DNA of 64,000 nucleotides from Lysinibacillus alkalisoli (GCF_014643595.1 NZ_BMJT01000005.1:229688-293687), one strand, 5' to 3'; positions 53,401 through 62,042 are shown, counted from the first letter of the stretch. The notes: generated from the sequence alone by a model not told the origin. Numbers and translations: made by a program.

Positions 53401-55612
53401 AACCTACTTAACAGCCAAGACAACATTGGAAGATGGTTGGTACTTTACATTAGCAATGCCAATACCACAAGTAAAAGGTACAGACATGGATTATGTTGTG
53501 GACAAAAATCAAATTACATTAACTTTTGATCAAGCTATTGCATTAATAGATGGCAAAGGGTTAACAGCAGAAGCAGATGGACAAGCAATTGATTTAACCA
53601 ATGCTTCGTTTAAGGTAGATGCTGATAACCCAGCACGTATGATTATTACTTTACCTCATGATATCCCAAAATTAGATGTTGTAAAAATCAAATATGATGC
53701 ATCCATAGGTAACCTTAAAGGAACAAATGGCACCACTGTGGAAGACTTTGAACAAACAATTGAAAATACATTTGTAAAAGCATTAACGATTAATCAACCA
53801 CACGCTACAACTACACAAATTAAACCTGAAATAAAAGGAACAGTAGAAAAGGGTTCAACAGTGAATGTCGTGTTAAAAGATAATAAAGGTGTTACTTTAA
53901 CAGGTGCTGGTGGGCAAGCTATAGTAGATGCAGATGGTAACTGGATATATACACCGCCAAATGATTTACCTATAGGTGAGTATATTATAGAAGTGACTGC
54001 TCAAAAGGCTAATCAACAAGCTGTAACATCAAAGAAGTTCACTATTACAGACGTAGATAAAGTAGCTTTACAAGATAAAGTAACAGAAGGCAAAGGCTTA
54101 AATGCTTCAACCTATACCACATCAAGTTGGTCTGCCTATAAAAAGGCACTTGATGAAGCACAAGTAGTGTTAGCTAATGCAAATGCTACACAAGTTGAAG
54201 TGGACGTAGCATTAGCTAAGTTACAAGATGCACAACATAAGTTAACTAAAGTTTCAATAGGAGGTGGTAGTATAATTCCACCGACGCCTAAACCGGATAC
54301 AAGTAAGGATATTACAATAGCGGTTGAAATTGAAGAAGGTAATGAGACCACTAACAATCAACTCAAAGGGAAGCGTGAAGTAGACCAAGATGGTAAAATT
54401 CACGATACTTTACAATTGTCTCAAGAAGTAATTAATGAGCTTAAAGATAATAGTGGTACTAATCAAGCAACAGCACGATTTATTATACCTAAAGACGCAG
54501 GTGAGTTTACATTGACGTTCACAGAAGACGGATTGTCAGAGCTAAAGACAAGTGGCTTAACGCTAGAGGTTGTGACTTCGGCTGGCAATGTACATGTACC
54601 AGCAAAAGAAGTAAGCCAATTACCATCAGATTATTATTTACATGTGATGCCTATAAAACAAGAAGCGGCAAAAGTAGCTATGGAAGACCAATTATATAAT
54701 GACAAAACAGTACAGGCGTTACAAGGTGATTTTATTACGCTACAAGGTGAGCCATTAAAGATTGATACTAATCATAATGGTTCAGTGGTAGTGACATTGC
54801 CATTAAAGACAACAAATTTACCTAAAGATGGCGATATAAAAGCGTATGTGTCAAGTGTCGCTATCTATATGCAAAAAGCGAATGGTGAAACACAAATAAT
54901 TTATCCAAAAGTAGTGCAACAAACAGATGGCACCTATGCTTTACAATTTGAGACAGATGGTGCAAGTACGATTGCATTGTTCCAATATAAAAAGCCACAG
55001 GTAGGCCAACATGAGTGGTATATTAAAGGGTTTACAGATGGCAAGTTTAAGCCAGAAGCTAATGTGACACGTGCACAAGTCGCATTAATGATTGCTCGTA
55101 ATTTACAGTATGCTGAAATGCCTGTTGAGCAATCTCCATTCATTGATGTAGCTACAGATTATCATGCAGCGAGTGCTATTGCTTTTGTTAAAGAGCGTGG
55201 CATTATGAACGGTGATATTACAGGTGAGTTCCATCCACAGTCACCAATGACACGTGCGCAACTTGCCAAAGTAGTAGCCAATTATAAAAAATTAACGATT
55301 AAAGAATCAGGGGATTTATATTTTACAGATACATCACAGCACTGGGCGAAGTGGATAATTGAAGCTAATCGTGAGGCAGGTATTATCACAGGGTTTACAG
55401 ATGGCACATTTAGACCACAAGGCAATATCACACGTGCACAAGCTGTGAAGATGATGAACCGCATGTTTGAGCGAGGTCCACTATATGGTATCAAAATCGC
55501 AACCTTCCCTGATATGCCAATAGAACATTGGGCTTTTGAAGAGGTAGAAGAAGCGGCGAGTACGCATTATTATTATATTGACTCGGATCATAAAGAAAAG
55601 CCTGTTCACTAA
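50474..55612 (+). CDS. Large multidomain surface protein with S-layer homology (SLH) anchor
   Basis: 1712 residues from the ATG at 50474 (AAGGAGGA at 50461-50468); the in-frame ATG at 50456 precedes that site. Signal peptide 1-33, cut after VQA. About 35-390: parallel beta-helix (pectin-lyase/DUF1565 type; YYVDNNGEDTNDGSKQSPFK). About 395-490 and 1000-1095: two copies of a SwmB-like beta domain, each followed by an Ig-like module (about 490-585 and 1095-1185; TKKPTLKGEV / KPEIKGTVEK). About 597-985: a lectin-like/DUF8202-type module (NPVMWLKANEG, YLAIKYGITL, IAGIARDDAEKLYQKQSQS, RIWKVQ). About 1195-1260: FIVAR. About 1513-1710: two complete SLH repeats flanked by two half repeats, ending CTH-like in THYYY. 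SLH repeats bind pyruvylated wall polymer, so the protein is displayed on the wall. It may bind glycans or other cells; no catalytic site is evident. Confidence 0.88.
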   Translation: MKSRTQVLAQISKLMLIVMLVIGQIAVALPVQANNTSATYYVDNNGEDTNDGSKQSPFKTIDAALEAIKDNLTITEGTIELLSNIELSTTLVINNGAKKVTLTSQNEKSIIRHENFNDGHLIDILNSNVILQQIKVDGNQVAVTRGHGIFIRSGAKAEIVDVDILNHHIKSGAGTSVISTNGAGTITKISGQTLITTNKIDAYTKDNPSSVLGAGSGGRLEITNGLVTKNTIVANSNGVIIGLGMAGNPSFKMTGGKIAENNLNGTELADNKTIGNVAVFMRGTAAQARFEFGGTAYVYDNLNTNNEQRNVYLNNTSATDTAYLSLIAKMDEGAKVGVYANIMPTQASPIVDVAKGYNSYVVSEDDAKVFYSDKTTAAMVKFEDDKVILTPIPPKFTSATLDKTIVDGKDIILTFTDDISITDFTGFTLTEGGQAITPKSHNVKGNQLIITLEDEPQADLSLKYHQVNGNLIGANGMPVEDFTFDYPYSFATNLKITEPTTTKVTTKKPTLKGEVAKESTVTVVVKDSSGNIVPNAGGIAIVNDDNWEYQVPRNLANGNYVFEVTALSKDGETSVKIAHNMTIAPAPLNHKPGGIATNPVMWLKANEGASHHNGVLSGWEDQTGNNTFTLDVPQSKQAPTYESNGVNFNPSYQFDNPLQANHYDASAKVIGDQKITFVSGYAVYQWPEQGDAGALVGSTEQINYGAQFLGGETSGFSIGTGANSMWHNYGTPNRQQHQLASYDFTPTSPLAKVDGTEQTINRLNYTLSPYSFTPIIGATRGTNGSNWKGLRANVAEVILYDETTAPEANKIETYLAIKYGITLNEGNSNYIATTGDTVWQANAQYSANIAGIARDDAEKLYQKQSQSINAGIQVAIGKDQLADTNAQNVSELNNEQYLVWGDNAKPLLFTESIQQTTSKNHAQRIWKVQNTNAVQEVEIAFPADLLHDNATLLISDTEDFTLQNELFLHKKTINNETYLTAKTTLEDGWYFTLAMPIPQVKGTDMDYVVDKNQITLTFDQAIALIDGKGLTAEADGQAIDLTNASFKVDADNPARMIITLPHDIPKLDVVKIKYDASIGNLKGTNGTTVEDFEQTIENTFVKALTINQPHATTTQIKPEIKGTVEKGSTVNVVLKDNKGVTLTGAGGQAIVDADGNWIYTPPNDLPIGEYIIEVTAQKANQQAVTSKKFTITDVDKVALQDKVTEGKGLNASTYTTSSWSAYKKALDEAQVVLANANATQVEVDVALAKLQDAQHKLTKVSIGGGSIIPPTPKPDTSKDITIAVEIEEGNETTNNQLKGKREVDQDGKIHDTLQLSQEVINELKDNSGTNQATARFIIPKDAGEFTLTFTEDGLSELKTSGLTLEVVTSAGNVHVPAKEVSQLPSDYYLHVMPIKQEAAKVAMEDQLYNDKTVQALQGDFITLQGEPLKIDTNHNGSVVVTLPLKTTNLPKDGDIKAYVSSVAIYMQKANGETQIIYPKVVQQTDGTYALQFETDGASTIALFQYKKPQVGQHEWYIKGFTDGKFKPEANVTRAQVALMIARNLQYAEMPVEQSPFIDVATDYHAASAIAFVKERGIMNGDITGEFHPQSPMTRAQLAKVVANYKKLTIKESGDLYFTDTSQHWAKWIIEANREAGIITGFTDGTFRPQGNITRAQAVKMMNRMFERGPLYGIKIATFPDMPIEHWAFEEVEEAASTHYYYIDSDHKEKPVH

Positions 55613-55650
55613 TACAAGTAGTCTATGTTATCTCAACATAAATAAACAAC

Positions 55651-55691
55651 AAAGTATTACTGGAAAAGATATTCTCCAGTAATACTTTTTT
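55651..55691 (+). terminator. Rho-independent terminator of the SLH gene
   Basis: Perfect 14-bp stem AAAGTATTACTGGA / TCCAGTAATACTTT with a 9-base loop and T run. The kinase gene therefore needs its own promoter. Confidence 0.9.
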
Positions 55692-55714
55692 ATCCTAATG
55701 TAACTATTTCAAAT

Positions 55715-55749
55715 ATGTTCAGAAAATGTTTGATAACAATACGTAAAAT
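55715..55749 (+). promoter_or_regulatory. Kinase-gene promoter region with two 11-bp-spaced repeats
   Basis: ATGTTCA (55715-55721) and ATGTTTG (55726-55732) are 11 bp apart and resemble the heptamers before the SLH gene (shared TGTTCA). A possible -10 TAAAAT lies at 55744-55749, 11 bp after the last repeat, close to the 9-bp gap at the SLH promoter. No good -35. Suggests autoregulation, with fewer and weaker repeats. Confidence 0.45.
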
Positions 55750-55776
55750 AATAAACAAGAATGGGAGGGCGTAGGT

Positions 55777-58700
55777 TTGAAGAAAGTGACGGCTATTATT
55801 TTACTAATTGTTATAAGCTATCTTGCTGTATTTTATGTAAGTAATTCCGCTTATTTCGATAAAAAAAAGATAAAGTTAGCTGAAAATGGCGTCCTAACTT
55901 TATCGGACGTACAGTTAACAGCAAACGAAAGTATAAAATTACAAGGCGAGTGGGCGTTCTATCCTAACCATTTATTGACCTCTACAGAGGAGTTACCACA
56001 TTTGATTGCACAAAGAACACTTGTTACAGCGCCTCATAATTTAAATGACATACTCCCACCAATAGATGAAGAAGTCGTAGCAGGTACATACCATTTAACT
56101 ATTCATGTACCTAGTGACGCGCAATATGGGATGTATATGCGTGAGATTAGACAAGCAAATCGCGTCTTTGTTAACAATATTGATGTAGGTGGCTATGGTA
56201 AGACAACGTTACATTACGACGATTTTAAAGCGGAAAATGAGGATCGTTACACGATTTATGCGCCTAGTCACAATAAGAAAATCGAGTTGTTGATCCAGGT
56301 TACGAACTTAAATTATATACAATCGGGTTTAATTCATGCGGTAGATTTTGGATTAGCTGATGTCATTCGTAAAGAGTTTCGGGTTAAAGTTTTAGGTGAT
56401 GTTATTGTTAGTGTTGGTTATATGATGTTTGGTTTAATTTATCTGATTAAATTTTTACAAACGAGAACACGTAAAGAGGAGCTATATTTTAGCATCTTTG
56501 CGATTGCCTTAGGACTACATAGTGCGACGATTGATCAAAAAATATTTTTCTCTATTTTTACCGATTGGCCAATATTATGGCAGTTGCGACTTCAATTAGG
56601 TTTGATTCCTATTATTTTGATAGGTATTACAATGTTTTTTTATTATATGTACCCAACCTATCTTTCTAAAAAATGGACGTTTATTGTAGTGACATTGTTA
56701 ATGATAGTCTGCTTTATGTACACCGTTTATCATCCTATCACACAAAATCAATTATTAGGCAATATGATGAGCTTACAATTAAAAAAGTTGCTTTACATTT
56801 TATTGGTTATACCAGCTATTATTTATAATAGTATGGCATTATGTCGCATTGTTAAAAGAAAAGCACCAGGTTTTTATCAAATTTTACTTGTTATTATTAG
56901 TATAGGCATTTATTCTGTTTTCTTAATTATCAATCTCTTTACGACCATGCCAATTGATGGTACGAAAGCGGTTATGTTTATTTGCGTGTTGATTAGTTTT
57001 GCTTCTTTATTAAATTATCATGCGAATCAAGCGTATAAAAAGATAGCTGCATTATCAGAAGAATTACTCGCAAATAATAAAATGAAAGATGAGTTTCTAG
57101 TAAAAACATCCCATGAGTTGCGCACGCCATTAAATGGTGTGATTCACTTGGCGAGGGCGTTAATGGAAGGAGAGAAAGGCCCTCTTAAACGAGGTCAGCA
57201 AGAACAAGTGATATTAATACATACCGTAGCTCAACGATTAAATTACTTGGTAGAGGATTTATTGTTTGCTTCTCATCATATGGTGGGGGAGTTACGTGTG
57301 AATAAGCAAAATACATCATTAGCCATTGTGAATGAGGTCATTAACGAAGTAAAGGCGATACAAGAGATGAATCATGTGCCGATTTATTGTAAAAATGACT
57401 TTGCAGAAACACTTGTTTATACAGATGCGGCTCGTTTTAAACAAGCGCTTTATAATTTGTTAAATAATGCATTAAAACATACAAGAGAAGGGGCTATTGA
57501 TGTTGTTGTTGAACGAGGTGAACAAGTATTTTGGATACATGTGCACGATACAGGTGTAGGTATAGACCATAATCATTTAACAAAAATCTTTGATTCGTTC
57601 TATCAAATTGCAGACCATGATAAGCAGCAAGGATTAGGTATTGGCTTAAGCATTGCTAAAAATATTGTAGAGGCACTTGGTGGCACGATTAAGGTGAAGA
57701 GTGAAGTGGGTATAGGGAGTACGTTTTCTTTTTCTATTCCAATCACAGAGAATCCTATTAGGCATGAGCAAAATACACCTGTTATTAAACATGTGAGTGA
57801 ACAGCATATAGTGATTCCTTATATAAAAGTTACAGATGATCCTGTACTCGTCATTGTAGATGACAATCATACCAATTTAAAAGTATTAATTGATTACTTA
57901 CAAACTAAGCCCTATAGTATTGTCGCCTTTGATAATGGCAAGGATGCCATAGCCTACATTCATGGTAACCGAGTGGATTGCATGTTAGTGGATTTAATGC
58001 TTCATGATATGTCAGGGCATGATATTTGTACTAATGTGCGACAGCAATACGATATGTTAGAATTACCGATTATTGTGTTAACAGCTATTATGCATCATAA
58101 GGAATTAGTTTCATCTCTTCAAAATGGGGCTAACACATATTTACAAAAGCCCATTGATATGGAGGAGTTATTGATTCGGATAGATTCATTATTAGCTGTG
58201 CGTCAGTCATCAATGGAAGCTATTGACATTGAAATGAAGTATTTGTATTCACAAATCACACCTCATTTTATTTACAACACATTAAATACGATCATTGGTT
58301 TAAGTTATTCTAATATGGAAGATACAAGAGAAGCTTTGTATTGTTTAGCTACCTATTTTAGAGCAAAATTAAATGTGCATTATTTTGGTAACATGGTCAA
58401 TATTCATGATGAGATAGACTTAGTTAAAGCGTACTTATATATTGAAAAATTACGTTTTGGTGAGCAATTACAAGTGCAGTACGATATCGATGATACACTC
58501 GATTTTTCAATCCCTGCGTTATCTCTACAACCATTAGTGGAAAATGCGGTTTTTCATGGTATTTCTAAAAATGAGAATGGTGGTTCAGTATGTGTAACTA
58601 TACAGCAGCAAAATAAACAAATCATAGTGCAAGTAAAAGACGATGGGATTGGAATGACAGCGGAACAGGTAGACAAGCTTTTATTACTAGAAGATAAAGG

Positions 58701-58815
58701 CTTAGGCTTTGCAAGCTCGATTAAGAAATTTAAATTATTAAAGAAAACAGCTGTGCAAATTGATAGTGCCATTAATGAAGGCACTATAATAACGATTACG
58801 ATGATGAGAGAGTGA
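55777..58815 (+). CDS. Hybrid histidine kinase: 7TMR-DISM sensor, HisKA kinase, receiver and second LytS-type kinase
   Basis: 1012 residues, TTG start with GGGAGG at 55763-55768. Residues 1-20: signal anchor. About 40-200: extracytoplasmic jelly-roll sensor of the 7TMR-DISM type (GEWAFYPN, GTYHLTIHVP, NRVFVNNID). About 205-415: seven membrane helices. About 435-670: classical kinase with SHELRTPLNG (His446), NLLNNALKH, DTGVGID and GLGIGLSIAK. About 688-805: receiver with Asp739 in MLVDLMLHD and Lys in LQKPID. About 820-1012: a second kinase of the LytS/HisKA_5 type with TPHFIYNTLN (His830), QPLVENAVFHG and VKDDGIGM. It probably relays a wall or sugar signal through internal phosphotransfer to the response regulator encoded next, whose GTG overlaps this TGA. 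Confidence 0.9.
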   Translation: MKKVTAIILLIVISYLAVFYVSNSAYFDKKKIKLAENGVLTLSDVQLTANESIKLQGEWAFYPNHLLTSTEELPHLIAQRTLVTAPHNLNDILPPIDEEVVAGTYHLTIHVPSDAQYGMYMREIRQANRVFVNNIDVGGYGKTTLHYDDFKAENEDRYTIYAPSHNKKIELLIQVTNLNYIQSGLIHAVDFGLADVIRKEFRVKVLGDVIVSVGYMMFGLIYLIKFLQTRTRKEELYFSIFAIALGLHSATIDQKIFFSIFTDWPILWQLRLQLGLIPIILIGITMFFYYMYPTYLSKKWTFIVVTLLMIVCFMYTVYHPITQNQLLGNMMSLQLKKLLYILLVIPAIIYNSMALCRIVKRKAPGFYQILLVIISIGIYSVFLIINLFTTMPIDGTKAVMFICVLISFASLLNYHANQAYKKIAALSEELLANNKMKDEFLVKTSHELRTPLNGVIHLARALMEGEKGPLKRGQQEQVILIHTVAQRLNYLVEDLLFASHHMVGELRVNKQNTSLAIVNEVINEVKAIQEMNHVPIYCKNDFAETLVYTDAARFKQALYNLLNNALKHTREGAIDVVVERGEQVFWIHVHDTGVGIDHNHLTKIFDSFYQIADHDKQQGLGIGLSIAKNIVEALGGTIKVKSEVGIGSTFSFSIPITENPIRHEQNTPVIKHVSEQHIVIPYIKVTDDPVLVIVDDNHTNLKVLIDYLQTKPYSIVAFDNGKDAIAYIHGNRVDCMLVDLMLHDMSGHDICTNVRQQYDMLELPIIVLTAIMHHKELVSSLQNGANTYLQKPIDMEELLIRIDSLLAVRQSSMEAIDIEMKYLYSQITPHFIYNTLNTIIGLSYSNMEDTREALYCLATYFRAKLNVHYFGNMVNIHDEIDLVKAYLYIEKLRFGEQLQVQYDIDDTLDFSIPALSLQPLVENAVFHGISKNENGGSVCVTIQQQNKQIIVQVKDDGIGMTAEQVDKLLLLEDKGLGFASSIKKFKLLKKTAVQIDSAINEGTIITITMMRE

Positions 58816-59873
58816 TTACGATACGATTAATTATTGTTGATGATGAATCTACAGCGATTGAAGTGTTAATCAATCATTTGCAAAGTGAACCGCATATTAT
58901 GATTGACCGAGTCTTTAATCGTATTTCCGATGTGTGGCGTTATGAGGCATTACATCAAGCGGATGTAATACTTCTTGATATTAGAGTTTATAATGGTAAT
59001 GGCATTGACTTAGCAAGACAATTGAAGGCAGTTTATCCCAACATACAAATTATTTTTGTTACAGCCCACGATCAATATGCAGTGGATGCTTTTGAACTAG
59101 AGGCAATTGATTATTTATTAAAACCAATTCGTAAAGAACGCTTATTATTAGCGCTAAGAAAAGTAAAAGAACAGGCAACCAACTCTGTCATGTGTAGCGT
59201 TCACACATTAGGCAGCACGTATGTACTAACGCATCAGCAAGTGTTAGTGAAGTGGCGAACAAGAAAGGTGAAAGAATTATTTTATTACTTATGGTATGCA
59301 GAACGCCCTATGCTGAATAGCGTCATTGCTGAACAGCTATGGCCCCATTTAGGTAGGGATAAGGCGATGAGTAATTTACATACTACCGTCTATCAATTGC
59401 GTAAAATGATAATCGAATATGAGTTAATAGGCGATGTTTTACATATTAATAATCATTACGTGTTACAAATGAATGTAGCGAGTGATTGTCAACAGGTAAA
59501 GCAACGATTAGCCAAAGAAACATGGACAGAGAAAGATATACTTGCGCTATTAAAGTATTATCATGGTGATTTTTTAATGGATGAGGATTACGATTGGGCA
59601 GTGAATGAACGTATACATTTGCGTCAGCAAGTCACAGATGTAATATTACAACAATATTCTTTATACAGTGGGACAACAGCCGTTATTTGTTTGCAAAAGT
59701 TGCTGGAGCTAGATGGTTACAATATCACTTATATTGAAGGGCTTATTAAGGTATTGCTCACGCAAAATAACCGCAAACAAGCCTATCAAATTTTCCAACA
59801 ATATGATGAGAAGTTGCAAGAGATTGGCCAACAACTTCCTGTATCTTTGCTTGAGACAATCACTCATTTTTGA
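58812..59873 (+). CDS. Response regulator with SARP-like output (receiver + winged helix + BTAD)
   Basis: 353 residues, GTG start overlapping the kinase stop (GTGA). Receiver at about 1-122: acidic VDDE, phospho-Asp in VILLDIRVYN (about residue 56), Thr in FVTAHD and Lys in LLKPIR. A short linker leads to a Trans_Reg_C winged helix (about 145-225; KELFYYLWYAERPML, AEQLWP, SNLHTTVYQLRK) and a bacterial transcriptional activator (BTAD) helical domain (about 230-353). SARP proteins with this output bind 7-bp direct repeats 11 bp apart and activate promoters. The cassette has just such repeats before the SLH gene. Paired with the kinase upstream. Confidence 0.9.
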   Translation: MITIRLIIVDDESTAIEVLINHLQSEPHIMIDRVFNRISDVWRYEALHQADVILLDIRVYNGNGIDLARQLKAVYPNIQIIFVTAHDQYAVDAFELEAIDYLLKPIRKERLLLALRKVKEQATNSVMCSVHTLGSTYVLTHQQVLVKWRTRKVKELFYYLWYAERPMLNSVIAEQLWPHLGRDKAMSNLHTTVYQLRKMIIEYELIGDVLHINNHYVLQMNVASDCQQVKQRLAKETWTEKDILALLKYYHGDFLMDEDYDWAVNERIHLRQQVTDVILQQYSLYSGTTAVICLQKLLELDGYNITYIEGLIKVLLTQNNRKQAYQIFQQYDEKLQEIGQQLPVSLLETITHF

Positions 59874-59923
59874 CGTAATGAATTTAAATATGAGACGATG
59901 TAAAAAAAGGAGGCGTAACATAA

Positions 59924-61087
59924 ATGAATCCATTTACATTTTATAATCCAGTGAAACTAGTGTTTGGCGAGAATGCATTAGATAAACTACCGAGAGAGCT
60001 GAGCGCATATGGCGATCGCGTGTTAGTTGTTTATGGTGGTGGTAGCATTAAGCAAAATGGCGTGTATGAAGCGGTAATAGCCAAGTTACAAGAGGCAAAT
60101 AAGGCAATTTTTGAACTGGCTAATGTAGAGCCTAATCCTAGATTAGCGACAGCTAAAAAGGGCATTGCACTTTGCCAACAAGAAAACATCGATTTTATTT
60201 TAGCGGTTGGGGGCGGCTCCGTTATCGATTGTGCTAAATTGATTGCTGCGGGTGTGTATTATGAAGGTGATGCGTGGGATATTGTGTTACGCAAAGTACG
60301 TGTAAAAGAGGCACTGCCATTCGGTACAGTATTGACCATTGCTGCAACGGGTTCAGAGATGAATGCAGGTTCTGTAATTACCAATGGTGAAACAAATGAG
60401 AAACGTAGTTGGGGAAGTGCTGTTACGTTTCCTAAAGTATCATTTTTAAATCCAGCATTTACAACTTCTGTGCCACGTGACCATACTGTCTATGGCATTG
60501 TAGATATGATGTCGCATATTTTAGAGCAATATTTCCATAACGCATCCAATACTTTAATTACAGATGCCATGGCAGAAGGTGTATTGCAAACGATTATCCA
60601 AACCGCACCAGCACTTGTTGATGATTTACACAATGTACAATTACGAGAAACGATTTTATTAGCCGGCACAATTGGATTGAATGGGTTTTTAGCTATGGGA
60701 TCGCAAGGAGACTGGGCAACCCATGATATTGAGCACGCTGTTTCAGCCGTATACGATATTCCGCATGCAGGTGGCTTAGCTATTTTACAACCACACTGGA
60801 TGCGTCAAGCCGTACCGCAACAACCAGAGCGTTTTGCAGGTTTAGCTGAACGTGTATTTGGTGTCACTCGTGAAGGGAAGTCGGTAGAGGAAGTCGCTTA
60901 CGAAGGGATAGACCGTTTATCAGCCTTTTGGCAATCATTAGGTGCACCTAGTAAGTTGAATGATTATAATATTGATGATCGTCAATTTGATTACATTGTA
61001 GCGCATGCTATGGCAGAAGAAACATTAGGCAATTTTAAATTATTAGAAGCTGAAGATGTTAAACAAATTTTAGTAAATGCACAGTAA
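59924..61087 (+). CDS. yugJ: Iron-containing (group III) alcohol dehydrogenase, BdhA/YugJ type
   Basis: 387 residues, AAAAGGAGG site upstream. NAD(P)-binding GGGS at [10 protein letters not shown] and [12 protein letters not shown], and the metal site from Asp and His residues in [33 protein letters not shown] (shown in parts: [16 protein letters not shown]). It reduces aldehydes such as butyraldehyde to alcohols or the reverse. In B. subtilis yugJ follows yugI; here glutamate dehydrogenase and the surface-signalling cassette lie between them. Confidence 0.9.
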   Translation: MNPFTFYNPVKLVFGENALDKLPRELSAYGDRVLVVYGGGSIKQNGVYEAVIAKLQEANKAIFELANVEPNPRLATAKKGIALCQQENIDFILAVGGGSVIDCAKLIAAGVYYEGDAWDIVLRKVRVKEALPFGTVLTIAATGSEMNAGSVITNGETNEKRSWGSAVTFPKVSFLNPAFTTSVPRDHTVYGIVDMMSHILEQYFHNASNTLITDAMAEGVLQTIIQTAPALVDDLHNVQLRETILLAGTIGLNGFLAMGSQGDWATHDIEHAVSAVYDIPHAGGLAILQPHWMRQAVPQQPERFAGLAERVFGVTREGKSVEEVAYEGIDRLSAFWQSLGAPSKLNDYNIDDRQFDYIVAHAMAEETLGNFKLLEAEDVKQILVNAQ

Positions 61088-61117
61088 GATGCCAAGGCGT
61101 TAATCTGTATAAAATAG

Positions 61118-61158
61118 AAAAAGTGGTCAAAGGATGAAGTGTACCTTGACCACTTTTT
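61118..61158. terminator. Bidirectional terminator between yugJ and GH114-like gene
   Basis: Stem AAAAAGTGGTCAA / TTGACCACTTTTT with flanking A and T runs, between convergent genes; a variant of the AAGTGGT stems at 25106 and 46281. Confidence 0.85.
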
Positions 61159-61189
61159 TATTATTTCATTGAGGCTGATGATAAACGAT

Positions 61190-61990
61190 TTACCATTCAT
61201 TGTAATAGGAACCGAAGGGGTGATAATAATGCGCAAATTGATGTTGTTTAGCAATAGCTGCACTTTCCTCCTCATCTTTAAAAGAGATGGTTAATACTTG
61301 TGTACCATGTTTTTGTCGCACTTCTTCTAAAGCATGTATCATCTCTTTTGACCACTTATCATTAATAATAGAAGCAGAGAAGTTTTCCCATAAAACGTAA
61401 TCAACATAAGGTGCTGTATAATCGCGCAATGTCTCAAAGCCCCAATTTTGTGCAATTTTCAAGTTAGGGTAGGCAAATTTAACCCGCTTCATAAGTTGTG
61501 TAATCGCCTCCTGCTGTGCTTGTTGTTCATCTTTTGGCAAGAAGGACTCAATATTACCCACCGTATCAAAAAATACACCATCCAAACCACGACTAGTGAT
61601 TTGTTCTTCGATTTCTTTCAATAAAAGGTCTTGGTAATGAGCAGAGGTAATATCGGTTTCGTAAGAATCCCACTCTTTAAAGTACAGGCGCTCGCCATTT
61701 TTCTGATAGTAAAAATCATTAGGCTCTAGTTGTTTATACAATCGTAAATTCCAACGATCTGCCTCCATAGCATTAACATAGCCCAATATAATCGTGCCGG
61801 CTTGCTGTGCATGGTCAATATATTTTTGTTCCATCTCAAGCGGTTCAATAATGACAACATCTAACTCAGCCATTTTATCTGCAATAGCATCATTACCACG
61901 ATCTAAATAATATTTGAATTGTAAGTCACTATTAGTTGGCGAACAGCCATTCAATAGGAAGAGACTAAAAATAAGGAATATATATTTCAT
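61190..61990 (-). CDS. GH114-like glycoside hydrolase lipoprotein
   Basis: 266 residues. Lipoprotein signal with lipobox LNGC (Cys16). The rest is a TIM-barrel like the endo-alpha-1,4-polygalactosaminidase (GH114/TM1410) group: DVVIIEPLEM, ILGYVNAMEADRW, YFKEWDSYETDITSA, GLDGVFFDTVGNIE with the probable catalytic Asp, IAQNWGFETL and YVLWENFS. It would act on an extracellular amino-sugar polymer, perhaps the cell's own exopolysaccharide. GAAGGTG precedes the ATG. Single-gene unit. Confidence 0.8.
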   Translation of the reverse strand: MKYIFLIFSLFLLNGCSPTNSDLQFKYYLDRGNDAIADKMAELDVVIIEPLEMEQKYIDHAQQAGTIILGYVNAMEADRWNLRLYKQLEPNDFYYQKNGERLYFKEWDSYETDITSAHYQDLLLKEIEEQITSRGLDGVFFDTVGNIESFLPKDEQQAQQEAITQLMKRVKFAYPNLKIAQNWGFETLRDYTAPYVDYVLWENFSASIINDKWSKEMIHALEEVRQKHGTQVLTISFKDEEESAAIAKQHQFAHYYHPFGSYYNEW

Positions 61991-62042
61991 AAATTCACCT
62001 TCTTACAAGAGCTTTAATATAACTATAATTGGCATCCTGTTA

